From Christensenella sp. UBA2853 (lineage in GTDB: Bacteria > Bacillota > Clostridia > Christensenellales > Aristaeellaceae), in assembly GCA_002350845.1 (NCBI GenBank), contig DEFL01000036.1, positions 1-39,266 of the forward strand: 39,266 nt of DNA, in the 5' to 3' direction. The position numbers were made by a program, and so were the translations under genes. The notes below the pieces were generated by a model. The model saw only the letters and a list, made by a program, of their open reading frames with translations. It was not told where the DNA came from and ran no database searches. The first letter of the stretch is position 1. The number at the start of each line of letters is the position of its first letter. Of the stretch, positions 16,047 through 23,875 are shown piece by piece.

Positions 16047-16784
16047 ATGAGAAACTGTGTTATTCATCATCTGGAGACACTGGACTTTTCCGGCAATGAA
16101 GCCCTGAACTCTATCTGCACAAACCTCTCCTTTGTCGGAAGAGACATGAAAAAGTTCGCGATCACCAGCTGCACGCAGAACGAAGGCAAGAGTTCCATGT
16201 CGATGCAGATCATGGCCAACCTGGCCCGCCGCGGCAAGCGTGTGGTGCTTGTGGACAGCGACCTGCGCAAGTCCGTCATGATGAGCCACTTCGGCATCAC
16301 GATTGACGGCAGTGAAGTAATCGGTCTTGCACATCACCTGGCCGGCTACAACACGATCGACGACATCATCTATCAGACCGATATCCCCGGCGCTTATTAC
16401 ATTCCGACCGGACGCGACGTCATGAACCCGCTGCCGCTGCTGGATTCCAAGTATTTTGCTCAGCTGCTTGATGAGCTTGCACTCCGGTTTGACATGGTGC
16501 TGGTCGATACGCCTCCGATCGGCGTGGTCATTGACGCAGCCGTTGTCGCCAAGTCCTGCGACGGCGCTGTGCTGGTCATTGAATATGCCAAGAGAAGAAA
16601 AGCAGAGATTGCGGATGCCGTTTACAAGATCGAGCAGTCCGGCAGCCCGGTGATCGGATGCATTATCAACAGAGTATCCGTGAAGACGCTTTCCGAGCGG
16701 AACTATTACAAGAACCATTACTATGCGTACAGCAAGTATGGAAAATACGGCTACGGATACAGCAACGAACAGGAAAAAGAATAA
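16047..16784 (+). CDS. CapB/CpsD-type bacterial tyrosine kinase
   Basis: This 245-residue BY-kinase autophosphorylates on a C-terminal tyrosine cluster and tunes polysaccharide export. The Walker A loop is QNEGKSS (44-50), Walker A' is VVLVDSDLRK (66-75) and Walker B is MVLVDTPP (150-157). The tail has nine Tyr between residues 220 and 238, alternating with Gly and Lys. It should be switched on by CapA just upstream and off by the PHP phosphatase at 13287-14000. No glycosyltransferase or polymerase genes are in the window, so the polymer it controls is made elsewhere. The GTGAGGG sequence ahead of ATG 16047 serves as ribosome binding site. Confidence 0.92.
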   Translation: MRNCVIHHLETLDFSGNEALNSICTNLSFVGRDMKKFAITSCTQNEGKSSMSMQIMANLARRGKRVVLVDSDLRKSVMMSHFGITIDGSEVIGLAHHLAGYNTIDDIIYQTDIPGAYYIPTGRDVMNPLPLLDSKYFAQLLDELALRFDMVLVDTPPIGVVIDAAVVAKSCDGAVLVIEYAKRRKAEIADAVYKIEQSGSPVIGCIINRVSVKTLSERNYYKNHYYAYSKYGKYGYGYSNEQEKE

Positions 16785-16796
16785 TTCAGAAAATCC

Positions 16797-16827
16797 GCTG
16801 TGTTCTTTCGGGGGCACAGCTTTTTTT
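16797..16827 (+). terminator. Terminator-like hairpin between capB and the Ppd gene
   Basis: The stem GCTGTGTTC/GGGGCACAGC region (16797-16805 with 16812-16820, two G-U pairs) is followed by T7 (16821-16827). The Ppd ribosome binding site GGAGG starts on the very next base. It looks like an internal terminator or attenuator that lowers expression of the last two genes. Confidence 0.65.
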
Positions 16828-16839
16828 GGAGGATCATCT

Positions 16840-17964
16840 ATGCAGGCCAGACAGTTTATTGACATCCTTGGCGCAGATTTTTATACCGGCGTTCCGGATT
16901 CCCAGCTCAAAGCTCTTTGCAGCTGCCTGCTGCGCAGGTATGGTGTTGACCCGAAGCATCATGTGATTGCAGCCAATGAGGGAAACTGTGCAGCGCTCGC
17001 TGCCGGCTATCATCTGGCGACCGGGAAGGTTCCGGTGGTCTATATGCAGAATTCCGGGGAAGGGAATATTGTCAATCCCGTCGCATCCCTTCTCCATGAT
17101 GATGTGTACGGCATCCCCATGATTTTTGTCATTGGATGGCGCGGAGAACCCGGGGTCAAGGATGAACCGCAGCACGTGTATCAGGGAAGAATCACCTGTC
17201 AGCTTCTGAAAGATCTCGGGATCGATTATACCATTGTCAGTCCCGAGACGACGGTCGAGGAAGCCGAGCAGGCGATGGAAGGATTCCGCGCCCAGCTCGC
17301 ACAAGGCCGCGATGTCGCTTTTATCATCCGAAAGGAAGCGCTCACGGACAGCGGAAAGGTGGAGAACCGGAACCGGCGCACGCTGATCCGGGAGGACGTG
17401 ATCCGCACCATTGCAGCCTGCTCTGAAGGGGACCCGATCGTCTCGACCACCGGCAAGGCCAGCCGTGAACTGTTCGAAATCCGTGAGCAGCGCGGGGAAG
17501 GCCATGAGAACGATTTTCTCACGGTTGGATCCATGGGGCATGCCTCTTCCATTGCACTGGGGATTGCTTCGCAGAAAGAACAGACGACTGTGTGGTGTAT
17601 TGACGGCGACGGCGCAGCCCTGATGCACATGGGTGCTCTGGCGGTGATCGGCGCATGCAGACCGGACAACCTGGTCCATATCGTGATTGACAATGAGGCA
17701 CACGAGACGGTCGGCGGCATGCCGACGGTGTCCCCGGCCATTCAGCTCGCGGGGATCGCCAGGGACTGCGGCTATGCCTATACAGCGGAGATTGACACGA
17801 TGGAAGCGCTGGTCAGTGAACTGAAGGCCGCCCGGGCTAGAAAACAATTAACCTTCCTTCAGGTGCACTGTGCGCTCGGATCGAGAAAAGACCTTGGCAG
17901 ACCGACAACAACGCCTAAACAGAACAAAGCCGCGTTTATGAAGCGTCTGGCGGAAGAAGCATAA
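16840..17964 (+). CDS. aepY: Phosphonopyruvate decarboxylase
   Basis: This 374-residue thiamine-diphosphate enzyme is predicted to turn phosphonopyruvate into phosphonoacetaldehyde, the committing step in 2-aminoethylphosphonate synthesis. The N-terminal half has ANEGNCAALAAGYHLATG with the catalytic Glu and YMQNSGEGN. The C-terminal half has the ThDP motif beginning GDGAALMHMG and ending in VIDNEAHETVGG. The HETVGG block favours Ppd over sulfopyruvate decarboxylase, which is the main alternative. The start is ATG 16840 after GGAGG. PEP mutase, which must supply the substrate, is not in the window, and neither is the AEP transaminase. The position in a capsule operon suggests phosphonate decoration of a surface glycan. 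Confidence 0.85.
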   Translation: MQARQFIDILGADFYTGVPDSQLKALCSCLLRRYGVDPKHHVIAANEGNCAALAAGYHLATGKVPVVYMQNSGEGNIVNPVASLLHDDVYGIPMIFVIGWRGEPGVKDEPQHVYQGRITCQLLKDLGIDYTIVSPETTVEEAEQAMEGFRAQLAQGRDVAFIIRKEALTDSGKVENRNRRTLIREDVIRTIAACSEGDPIVSTTGKASRELFEIREQRGEGHENDFLTVGSMGHASSIALGIASQKEQTTVWCIDGDGAALMHMGALAVIGACRPDNLVHIVIDNEAHETVGGMPTVSPAIQLAGIARDCGYAYTAEIDTMEALVSELKAARARKQLTFLQVHCALGSRKDLGRPTTTPKQNKAAFMKRLAEEA

Positions 17965-18001
17965 GGAAACACAGCGCCTGAACGGGAAAGGGGAGATGCC
18001 T

Positions 18002-18559
18002 ATGCAGTGGTACCGGGTCAGCAGCATTCCGGTTCTTCTTGCCGTGCTTCTGTTCGGGATGACGGCTATCCTTCTCCTTGAGGCGGCCAGCAGCCGCCGT
18101 GCAGGACTGCGCAGGCCGGTTCAGTGGCTGTATATTCTGGCCCTTGCCGTGTACTTTGCGGTGTATCTGTACCTGACCTTCCTGTCGAGAAAACCCAGTG
18201 GACAGCATCGCCTGCGGCTGATGCCATTCTATGGGCTGATGCATCTTTTCGAGGGCGGTGTCTTTCATCTGAAGATCTTCCGCGAGGCCTTCCTCAATAT
18301 CATCCTGTATGTGCCCTTCGGCACCCTGACCCTGGCGGTTTTTCATGAGCATCCGCATGCGGTGCGCATCACGGTGCTCAGCGCGATGGCCTGCACCCTT
18401 CTGACCGAGGCGGCACAGTATGTGTTCGGGATGGGCCTTGCCGAGACGGATGACCTGATTCATAATCTGCTCGGTGCACTCATGGGCATGCTCGGATTTT
18501 ACGCTGTGCACTCGGCAGGGAGCGCACTTTGGGACAGCAAAAAAAGCGTTCGGATCTGA
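18002..18559 (+). CDS. VanZ-like membrane protein
   Basis: This 185-residue protein has about four to five membrane helices and the VanZ-like family pattern: an N-terminal helix, a central FYGLMHLFEGG stretch, then NIILYVPFGTL and a C-terminal LTEAAQYVFGMGLAETDDLIHNLLGALMG (only its core features are cited). VanZ proteins in glycopeptide resistance clusters lower teicoplanin binding, but most homologues lie in polysaccharide loci and have no proven function. ATG 18002 is preferred since AAAGGGGA lies 7 nt upstream; ATG 17996 abuts that site. The stop codon falls inside the terminator hairpin. No van resistance genes accompany it. Confidence 0.85.
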   Translation: MQWYRVSSIPVLLAVLLFGMTAILLLEAASSRRAGLRRPVQWLYILALAVYFAVYLYLTFLSRKPSGQHRLRLMPFYGLMHLFEGGVFHLKIFREAFLNIILYVPFGTLTLAVFHEHPHAVRITVLSAMACTLLTEAAQYVFGMGLAETDDLIHNLLGALMGMLGFYAVHSAGSALWDSKKSVRI

Positions 18560-18569
18560 ACGCTTTTTT
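18539..18569. terminator. Bidirectional terminator overlapping the VanZ stop codon
   Basis: A GCGTTC/GAACGC stem with loop GGATCT is flanked by A7 and T6. The right arm includes the VanZ TGA. It also serves the minus-strand ACT-domain gene, which ends at 18578. Confidence 0.85.
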
Positions 18570-18577
18570 CTTTGGCA

Positions 18578-18949
18578 TTAGATGGATTCAATGGTGTATC
18601 CGCCGGCACGGAGAATGTCCATCGCCTCATGGAACCGCTCTTTTCTGATGAGGATCGTGTCGGTATCATAGGTGGACACGGCAAATATGGAAATGCCGTG
18701 ATCAGCGAGCAGAGAGGCGACCGCGGAAAGAATGCCGATCAGGGAGAAATCCAGCGTGCCTGCAAAGCGGAAGGCGCGCCATCCGTCTTCCCTGGCCAGG
18801 GTGCCGGAAGGAACCGAGGCGGTTGGCAGAACCACCGAGAGCTCGTGATCCGTTTTCCCGACAAACACAAACGGCAGGGAGAGATCGACAGGGCTGCCCT
18901 GAGGCAGTTTGCAGACCGTCAAGTCCTGATCAATCACCTGAAGCATCAT
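18578..18949 (-). CDS. ACT-domain protein (CASTOR/ACT-like)
   Basis: This 123-residue protein looks like a pair of ACT-type modules. The second reads FSLIGILSAVASLLADHGISIFAVSTYDTDTILI, the usual ACT glycine-turn and helix pattern (only part is quoted as key residues: the ILSAVA helix and the STYDTD strand). Stand-alone proteins of this kind are thought to bind amino acids or other small effectors. The start is ATG 18949, 6 nt after GGAGG; the frame is open upstream but lies inside the GT2 gene. It overlaps that gene by 20 bases, so it is the last member of the NahK operon. What it senses there is unknown. Confidence 0.75.
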   Translation of the reverse strand: MMLQVIDQDLTVCKLPQGSPVDLSLPFVFVGKTDHELSVVLPTASVPSGTLAREDGWRAFRFAGTLDFSLIGILSAVASLLADHGISIFAVSTYDTDTILIRKERFHEAMDILRAGGYTIESI

Positions 18950-19910
18950 GCGTTTCCTCCATCTCTTCGGTTCTCTCGGAGATAATGTAGCGGGGACGCG
19001 CCTTGGTCTCGAGATAAATCTTGCCGATATATTCGCCAATCACGCCCAGGAACATGGACTGAATGCCGCCCATGAAGCAGACAATGCACACATTGGAGGC
19101 CCAGCCTGCGACGGAATGCCCGGTCAGCGCGGTGATGAGCACCCAGATGATGCCAATAAAGCTGATCAGGGAGACCAGCAGGCCGAAGAGGGTAATCAGA
19201 CGGATGGGCTTGACGGAAAGAGAGGTGATGCCGTCAAAGGCAAGCCCGAGCATTTTGCTCAGCGGGTAATGGCTCTTTCCGGCGATCCGCTCATGGCGGT
19301 CATAGGCAACGCAGGTGCTTTTGAAACCGACCATGGGCACCATGCCGCGCAGATACAGATTGACTTCTTTGAACTTGGCAAACTCGTGGAGCGCACGGGA
19401 ACTCATCAGGCGATAATCGGCATGATTGTAGACGACTTCGGCACCCATGGCGTTGAGCAGCTTGTAGAAGCTCTGAGCGGTAAAGCGCTTGAAGAAAGTG
19501 TCCGTATCCCGTGCAGCGCGCACACCGTAGACAATTTCGCAGCCGTCAAGATAGGCATCCACCATTTTGTCCATGGCATTGATGTCATCCTGCCCGTCGC
19601 AGTCAATGGAGATGGTGATATCGCAGCGGTCCATGCATTCCATGAGCCCGGCCAGCACCGCATTCTGATGACCGCGGTTTCTGCTCTGGGCGATGCCCTG
19701 GAAATGCGGGTCCTTCTGTGAAAGGGAGGTAATGATATCCCATGTCCGGTCCCTGCTGCCATCATTGACAAAAAGAATCCGGCTGTTTTCAGCAATCTTG
19801 CCCTCGGCGGCCAGGTCCTGAATTTTCTTCAGAAACATGCCGCTGGTGGTTGGAAGCACTTCTTCCTCGTTATAGCAGGGGACAACAATATACAATACTG
19901 GTGGTTTCAT
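18930..19910 (-). CDS. Membrane glycosyltransferase family 2 (GtrB/DPM1-like)
   Basis: This 326-residue enzyme is predicted to load a sugar onto undecaprenyl phosphate. The GT2 domain shows VVPCYNEEEVL, FVNDGSRDRTWD, QSRNRGHQNAVLAGL, the catalytic SIDCDGQDD and HADYRLMSSRAL. Two C-terminal membrane helices (about 230-255 and 268-290) and a charged tail follow. It is a distant paralogue of gtrB at 5367-6332 but has no gtrA beside it. Here it follows a sugar kinase and a nucleotidyltransferase, which suggests that the operon makes its own nucleotide sugar donor, possibly an N-acetylhexosamine. The start is ATG 19910, 5 nt after GGAGG. Donor identity is inference. Confidence 0.88.
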   Translation of the reverse strand: MKPPVLYIVVPCYNEEEVLPTTSGMFLKKIQDLAAEGKIAENSRILFVNDGSRDRTWDIITSLSQKDPHFQGIAQSRNRGHQNAVLAGLMECMDRCDITISIDCDGQDDINAMDKMVDAYLDGCEIVYGVRAARDTDTFFKRFTAQSFYKLLNAMGAEVVYNHADYRLMSSRALHEFAKFKEVNLYLRGMVPMVGFKSTCVAYDRHERIAGKSHYPLSKMLGLAFDGITSLSVKPIRLITLFGLLVSLISFIGIIWVLITALTGHSVAGWASNVCIVCFMGGIQSMFLGVIGEYIGKIYLETKARPRYIISERTEEMEETHDASGD

Positions 19911-19934
19911 GGGAACCTCCGCAATTCATAGGAT

Positions 19935-20852
19935 TTAAGGCCACAGAGGACGCGGATACTGACCGAGATTGGTCATTTCGGTGATGGCCAGCATGACATC
20001 CGGCTTGTCCTGACGATAGGTGACGCCGTACCATTTGTCCAGACTGGGCAGAACCTGCACGGTGGCCTCGTCACGGGCGAGCATGGCTGAGACAACACTG
20101 GGCAGGAAGAACTCGGCCTTCAGGGGATTCTCCCTGGCGGCTGAAGAGAGGAAGGCAGGGAATTCCACGGAAAGCGTATCGAGCAGGGAGGGGGTGAAGC
20201 CCCACATATTCATGCTCACGAACGTGTTTTCGGGAATTTTAGTATAAGTCTGCTCATCGTCCGTGGTCAGAACGCCGTCACAGCAGCTGATAATATGCGT
20301 GGTCTCTGTGACTTTCTGCAGATAGCCGTCTTCTGAAACCTCGCACAGACCGCGGGAGACATGCCCGTTGAGCGTGACGGTGTTTTTCAGAAGGTAGCCG
20401 ACCATCATATAGCGCTTCTTCTCATCATCCGTGACATGGGTGAGGAAATCATAGGCACTCTTGAAGGCGCTCGGTCCGTAATAGTCATCTGCATTGATGA
20501 CGCAGAACGGAGCATCAATCAGATCACGGCAGCACAGCACGGCATGGCCCGTGCCCCAGGGCTTTGTCCGGCCTTCGGGGACTGTAAAGCCTTCAGGCAG
20601 GGTGTCGAGCTGCTGGAACGCATACCGGACTTCCATATGTTTGGCAACCGGGTCACCAACAATAGAACGAAAGTCCTTCTCGATTTCATGCTTGATGAGA
20701 AAAATAACCCGCTTGAAACCGGCGCGCATGGCGTCATAGATGGAATAATGAAGGATGACTTCACCACAGGGCCCGATGGGGTCCATCTGTTTGAGACCGC
20801 CGTAACGGCTGCCCATACCGGCAGCCATAATCACAAGAATGGGATCGCGCAT
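19935..20852 (-). CDS. Sugar-1-phosphate nucleotidyltransferase
   Basis: This protein of 305 residues has the nucleotidyltransferase signature at its N-terminus: VIMAAGMGSRYGGLKQMDPIG, the nucleotide-binding loop (quoted here in part as GMGSRYGGLKQ). A central INADDYYG carries the metal-binding Asp. It should join a sugar-1-phosphate to UTP or another NTP. The immediately upstream gene is a NahK-like kinase that makes N-acetylhexosamine 1-phosphate, so formation of UDP-GlcNAc or UDP-GalNAc is the likely combined product. This pairing is familiar from gut bacteria that salvage mucin sugars. The ATG at 20852 follows AGGAGG by 8 nt. The exact sugar and nucleotide are not readable from sequence. 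Confidence 0.85.
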   Translation of the reverse strand: MRDPILVIMAAGMGSRYGGLKQMDPIGPCGEVILHYSIYDAMRAGFKRVIFLIKHEIEKDFRSIVGDPVAKHMEVRYAFQQLDTLPEGFTVPEGRTKPWGTGHAVLCCRDLIDAPFCVINADDYYGPSAFKSAYDFLTHVTDDEKKRYMMVGYLLKNTVTLNGHVSRGLCEVSEDGYLQKVTETTHIISCCDGVLTTDDEQTYTKIPENTFVSMNMWGFTPSLLDTLSVEFPAFLSSAARENPLKAEFFLPSVVSAMLARDEATVQVLPSLDKWYGVTYRQDKPDVMLAITEMTNLGQYPRPLWP

Positions 20853-20873
20853 ACTGTATGCCTCCTGTAGGTG

Positions 20874-21977
20874 TTATTGAGCAGCCAGCGTCCGTACGCA
20901 GGCAAGCATTTCATCCTGATAGCGTTCCATATCCTGAAGGAGCAGCATCTGATTCCATGCACGGTCAAGGTTGTGCCGGTCATGGGCCACATGGAAATAG
21001 ACATCGCCGGAGAGATAGTCCGTCAGGAAGCGCATGCCGCACTCATAGGTCATCATCCATGCGCCGACGGCGAGTGAATCGACTTCGGCAGGGGTGAAAA
21101 GGCTGCCGGTCTCTGCGAGATAGCCCTGGGCAAAGGCACTGAACATGGGGAAGGAGAAGTGAATCTTTTCGGGATCCGTTTCATCCTCAACCGCGGTGGA
21201 AGCGCCAAAGCGGATGGCATCGCCGAAATCGTAGGCGGAAAGCCCGGGCATGACCGTGTCCAGATCGATGACGCACAGTGCCTTGAAGGACTCCGCATCG
21301 AGCAGTACATTGTTGAGCTTGGTATCATTGTGCGTGACGCGCAGCGGGATCTCGCCCCGGGCAAGCGCGTCAGTCAGAAGGCCGGCACGGCCGGCACGCG
21401 CAAGGTACAGGTCAACCAGTTCCTGACACCCGGAAAGCCTTGAGCAGACATCCTTTTCAACAGCCTCCCTGAAGGCATTGAGCCTGGAAGGCGTGTCATG
21501 GAAGTGGGGAATCGTCTCATAGAGTGTATCGGCCGGGAAATCCGAGAGATCATGCTGGAAGCGGCCGAATGCATGTCCGGACTCGCCGAACATTTCCGGG
21601 CTGTCGGGCAGATCCCTGCTGACGGTGTGATCAATGAATGCGGTCATGCGCCAGGCAGAACCGTCTTTTGACACAGCAAAGGATTCACCGCTCTTCAGGG
21701 GAATCACGGTCAGTGCTTCGCGGTCCGGGTCGCCGCCGCGCTGCTCAATCACCGTGCGAAGCGTGCGGGTCACACTGAGCATATTGCTCATGACATACTC
21801 CGGATGATGGAAGGCAACCGGGGAGACGCGCTGGAGAATCACCGGCTTTCCCTTGGCCGGAGTAAGAAGAAACGTGTCATTGATATGCCCGTTTCCATGC
21901 TGCGTAATTTCGCAGTCAGTGAAAGGAATATCGAACAGGGGAAGCATCGCCCTGGCGGTTTCCACAAGGTTTTCCAA
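20874..21977 (-). CDS. N-acetylhexosamine 1-kinase-like sugar kinase (NahK family)
   Basis: This 367-residue kinase of the aminoglycoside phosphotransferase fold is predicted to phosphorylate GlcNAc or GalNAc at C1. Catalytic THNDTKLNN (216-224, Asp219 region) and the following IDLDTVMPGLSAYDFGDAIRFG segment closely resemble bifidobacterial NahK (key residues: HND..NN and DLD). An N-terminal lobe with QHGNGHINDTF forms the nucleotide loop. The start is TTG 21977, 8 nt after AAAGGAGG; the frame stays open upstream but passes through the promoter. It heads an operon with a nucleotidyltransferase, GT2 and ACT protein, giving a kinase-to-donor-to-lipid route. Choline or homoserine kinases of the same fold are less likely. 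Confidence 0.85.
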   Translation of the reverse strand: MENLVETARAMLPLFDIPFTDCEITQHGNGHINDTFLLTPAKGKPVILQRVSPVAFHHPEYVMSNMLSVTRTLRTVIEQRGGDPDREALTVIPLKSGESFAVSKDGSAWRMTAFIDHTVSRDLPDSPEMFGESGHAFGRFQHDLSDFPADTLYETIPHFHDTPSRLNAFREAVEKDVCSRLSGCQELVDLYLARAGRAGLLTDALARGEIPLRVTHNDTKLNNVLLDAESFKALCVIDLDTVMPGLSAYDFGDAIRFGASTAVEDETDPEKIHFSFPMFSAFAQGYLAETGSLFTPAEVDSLAVGAWMMTYECGMRFLTDYLSGDVYFHVAHDRHNLDRAWNQMLLLQDMERYQDEMLACVRTLAAQ

Positions 21978-22010
21978 GAAGAGAACCTCCTTTAATATAC
22001 GGATATATGG

Positions 22011-22039
22011 ATGATAGTACACGCCATGGAAAAAAGCAA
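22011..22039 (-). promoter_or_regulatory. Probable promoter of the NahK operon
   Basis: On the minus strand, TTGCTT (22039-22034) and TATCAT (22016-22011) are 17 bp apart. It diverges from the nrdR promoter, with the -35 elements 36 bases apart. Confidence 0.6.
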
Positions 22040-22075
22040 GCGGAATGCCGTGCCTGGGCCCTTGCAGCTTCAGCC

Positions 22076-22104
22076 TTGACATGAAAAGATGCCCTGTCTA
22101 TAAT
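22076..22104 (+). promoter_or_regulatory. Consensus promoter of nrdR
   Basis: TTGACA (22076-22081) and TATAAT (22099-22104) have a 17-bp spacer. The transcript should start near 22111. No NrdR-box-like repeat is visible around it. Confidence 0.9.
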
Positions 22105-22117
22105 CAAAAACGGACTG

Positions 22118-22135
22118 ACGGTTCAAGAGAACCGT
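22118..22135 (+). other. Hairpin in the nrdR leader
   Basis: A 7-bp perfect stem ACGGTTC/GAACCGT closed by AAGA sits at the 5' end of the leader. It has no T tract, so it may stabilise the message rather than end it. Confidence 0.5.
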
Positions 22136-22166
22136 TCACGAAGAGAGAAGGACGGAGGCGCACCCT

Positions 22167-22643
22167 ATGAGATGTGTATTCTGCGATGCCCATGACAGCA
22201 AAGTAATTGATTCCCGATCGGCTGACGGAGGCTACAGCATACGGCGCCGGCGCGAATGCATAGCCTGCGGGAAGCGCTTTACAACCTATGAGCGGGTGGA
22301 ACAGTATTCCGTGTTCGTCGTCAAGCGTGACGGACGCAGGGAACCGTTCAGCATTGACAAGATCAAAAACGGACTTCGCCACGCCTGCCAGAAACTGCCG
22401 GTTTCCACCCAGCAGATCGATGACCTGGCTTCAAAGATTGAGAAGCTGGCCTACGCCAAGGGCGGGGAGATTTCAACGGAGACCATCGGTGATATCATCA
22501 TGGAGGAACTGAAGAATATCAACGAAGTGGCGTATGTCCGCTTTGCTGCTGTCTATCGGAAGTTTACCGACCTGGATTCGTTCATGAATGAACTGCAGAC
22601 GCTGGTCAAGGATTCCAAAACCGAAGAAGTTCTGGACGAGTAA
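22167..22643 (+). CDS. nrdR: Transcriptional repressor NrdR
   Basis: This 158-residue protein is the ATP/dATP-sensing repressor of ribonucleotide reductase genes. Its zinc ribbon uses Cys3, Cys6, Cys31 and Cys34, with the characteristic SRSADGGYSIRRRREC stretch between them. The ATP-cone follows from about residue 49 (VVKRDGRREPF) to 140, including EVAYVRFAAVYRKF. Length and domain order are standard. It is monocistronic, with a consensus promoter and a strong terminator. The nrd genes that it should control are not in the window. The start ATG 22167 follows GGACGGAGG. Confidence 0.96.
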   Translation: MRCVFCDAHDSKVIDSRSADGGYSIRRRRECIACGKRFTTYERVEQYSVFVVKRDGRREPFSIDKIKNGLRHACQKLPVSTQQIDDLASKIEKLAYAKGGEISTETIGDIIMEELKNINEVAYVRFAAVYRKFTDLDSFMNELQTLVKDSKTEEVLDE

Positions 22644-22649
22644 AGCACA

Positions 22650-22681
22650 AAAAAATGGAGCTCCGTGAAGCTCCATTTTTT
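22650..22681. terminator. Bidirectional terminator between nrdR and galM
   Basis: A 13-bp stem AAAAAATGGAGCT/AGCTCCATTTTTT with a 6-nt loop carries A and T tracts on both sides and serves the convergent nrdR and galM genes. Confidence 0.9.
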
Positions 22682-22691
22682 GTGGACTGCA

Positions 22692-23753
22692 TCAGAAGGT
22701 TCTGAATGCATAAATGGTAGTGGTGTCATACTTTTCGCCGGGCCGCAGAACGGTTGTGCCGGGGAACTGAGGATGGTTGGGGTCGTCCGGACAGTGCTGG
22801 GTTTCAAGGCAGAAACCGCTGAACTTGCCATAGTGCACGCCGCCCTTGCCGCCCTTCAGGTCGGTGGTGCAGGCGGTGTAGAGCTGAACGGCAGGCTGAT
22901 CAGAGATGACCAGCATTTTGCGGCCGGACTTCTCGTCGCAGGCAGTGGCCACAAGACCGACAGCCTCTCCCTTGCGCAGGACGAAGTTGTGGTCATAGCC
23001 GCCCGCGGGCTGCATCTGGGGGCAGTCGTCAATGCGGCCGAGACCCTCGCCGATGGTGTGCGTCCCGTCCATATCCAGGGGCGTTCCGGCGACCGGCATA
23101 TAGGTGCCCAGCGGAATCAGGCCGTCATCGACGGGCGTGATCACGTCGGCTTCAATGCGGATCTTCTGATCGCAAATACTGCCTGTCTCATGGCCGGCCA
23201 GATTGAAGTAGGTGTGGTTGGTCATGTTGCACAGGGTTGCCTTGTCCGTGGTCGCCTCGTAGCGGATGGACAGATTGCAGTCATCATCCCAGGAGTAGGT
23301 GACCGTGACATCAAGCGTGCCGGGATAATGCTCTTCTCCGTCCGGGCTGACATAATGGAAGACCAGCGCGTCGCAGTGGGCATCGGAAACGGTGGTGACA
23401 TCCCAGAGCTTCTTGCTCAGGCCCTCGGGACCGCCGTGCAGATGGTTCTTTCCGTTGTTCAGGTTCAGCTGATAGGTTGTGCCGTCAAGGGTAAAGCGGC
23501 CGTTTGCGATGCGGTTGCCGTAGCGGCCGATGGTATCGCCCATGGAGCCGTGAGAGGCGAGATACTTGTCAAGGGTGTCAAAACCAAGAGCCACATCCGC
23601 AAGGACACCGGTGCGGTCAGGCACGATAATGGAAGTGACGATGGCACCATAATTGGTCATGGTCACCGAGGCGCCGGCATGATTGGTCATGGTAAACAGA
23701 CCGACTTCACGGCCGTCAGGCATTTTGCCAAAGACGCATTTTTGAATCGACAT
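22692..23753 (-). CDS. galM: Aldose 1-epimerase (galactose mutarotase)
   Basis: This 353-residue enzyme interconverts alpha and beta galactose (or glucose), the first step after galactoside cleavage. GalM motifs are intact: GRYGNRIANG (76-85), NHLHGG (103-108), the catalytic His180 in NMTNHTYFNL and Glu317 in CLETQHCPD, which acts as base. It is cytoplasmic and of normal length. The other Leloir genes (galK, galT, galE) are not in view. It fits with the GH27 and GH42 galactosidases elsewhere in the window. Its promoter overlaps the region that drives the divergent Hsp70-like/GrpE gene. Confidence 0.95.
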   Translation of the reverse strand: MSIQKCVFGKMPDGREVGLFTMTNHAGASVTMTNYGAIVTSIIVPDRTGVLADVALGFDTLDKYLASHGSMGDTIGRYGNRIANGRFTLDGTTYQLNLNNGKNHLHGGPEGLSKKLWDVTTVSDAHCDALVFHYVSPDGEEHYPGTLDVTVTYSWDDDCNLSIRYEATTDKATLCNMTNHTYFNLAGHETGSICDQKIRIEADVITPVDDGLIPLGTYMPVAGTPLDMDGTHTIGEGLGRIDDCPQMQPAGGYDHNFVLRKGEAVGLVATACDEKSGRKMLVISDQPAVQLYTACTTDLKGGKGGVHYGKFSGFCLETQHCPDDPNHPQFPGTTVLRPGEKYDTTTIYAFRTF

Positions 23754-23777
23754 GGAGCATGCTTCCTTTCGAACAGA

Positions 23778-23786
23778 TGATATAAT
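23778..23786 (+). promoter_or_regulatory. Possible extended -10 promoter of the Hsp70-like/GrpE gene
   Basis: TGATATAAT is a perfect extended -10 (TGN-TATAAT) on the plus strand. The -35 region is poor. It nearly overlaps the divergent galM -10, so the two promoters may compete. The leader would be about 83 nt. Confidence 0.5.
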
Positions 23787-23789
23787 GAC

Positions 23790-23817
23790 ATTGTATCTTC
23801 TTGTCCCGGGATGTCAA
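23790..23817 (-). promoter_or_regulatory. Promoter of galM
   Basis: On the minus strand, TTGACA (23817-23812) and TACAAT (23795-23790) have a 16-bp spacer. The leader is about 30 nt. Confidence 0.65.
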
Positions 23818-23875
23818 GCATGACGCATGCATCCGCGTGGAAGGATGTGCGCTTCAACAGTTCAGGAGGAAAACG

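Noticed and set aside
17996..18559. VanZ-like gene as part of a glycopeptide-resistance cluster
   Set aside because: No vanH, vanA/B, vanX, vanR or vanS gene is present; the neighbours are polysaccharide genes.
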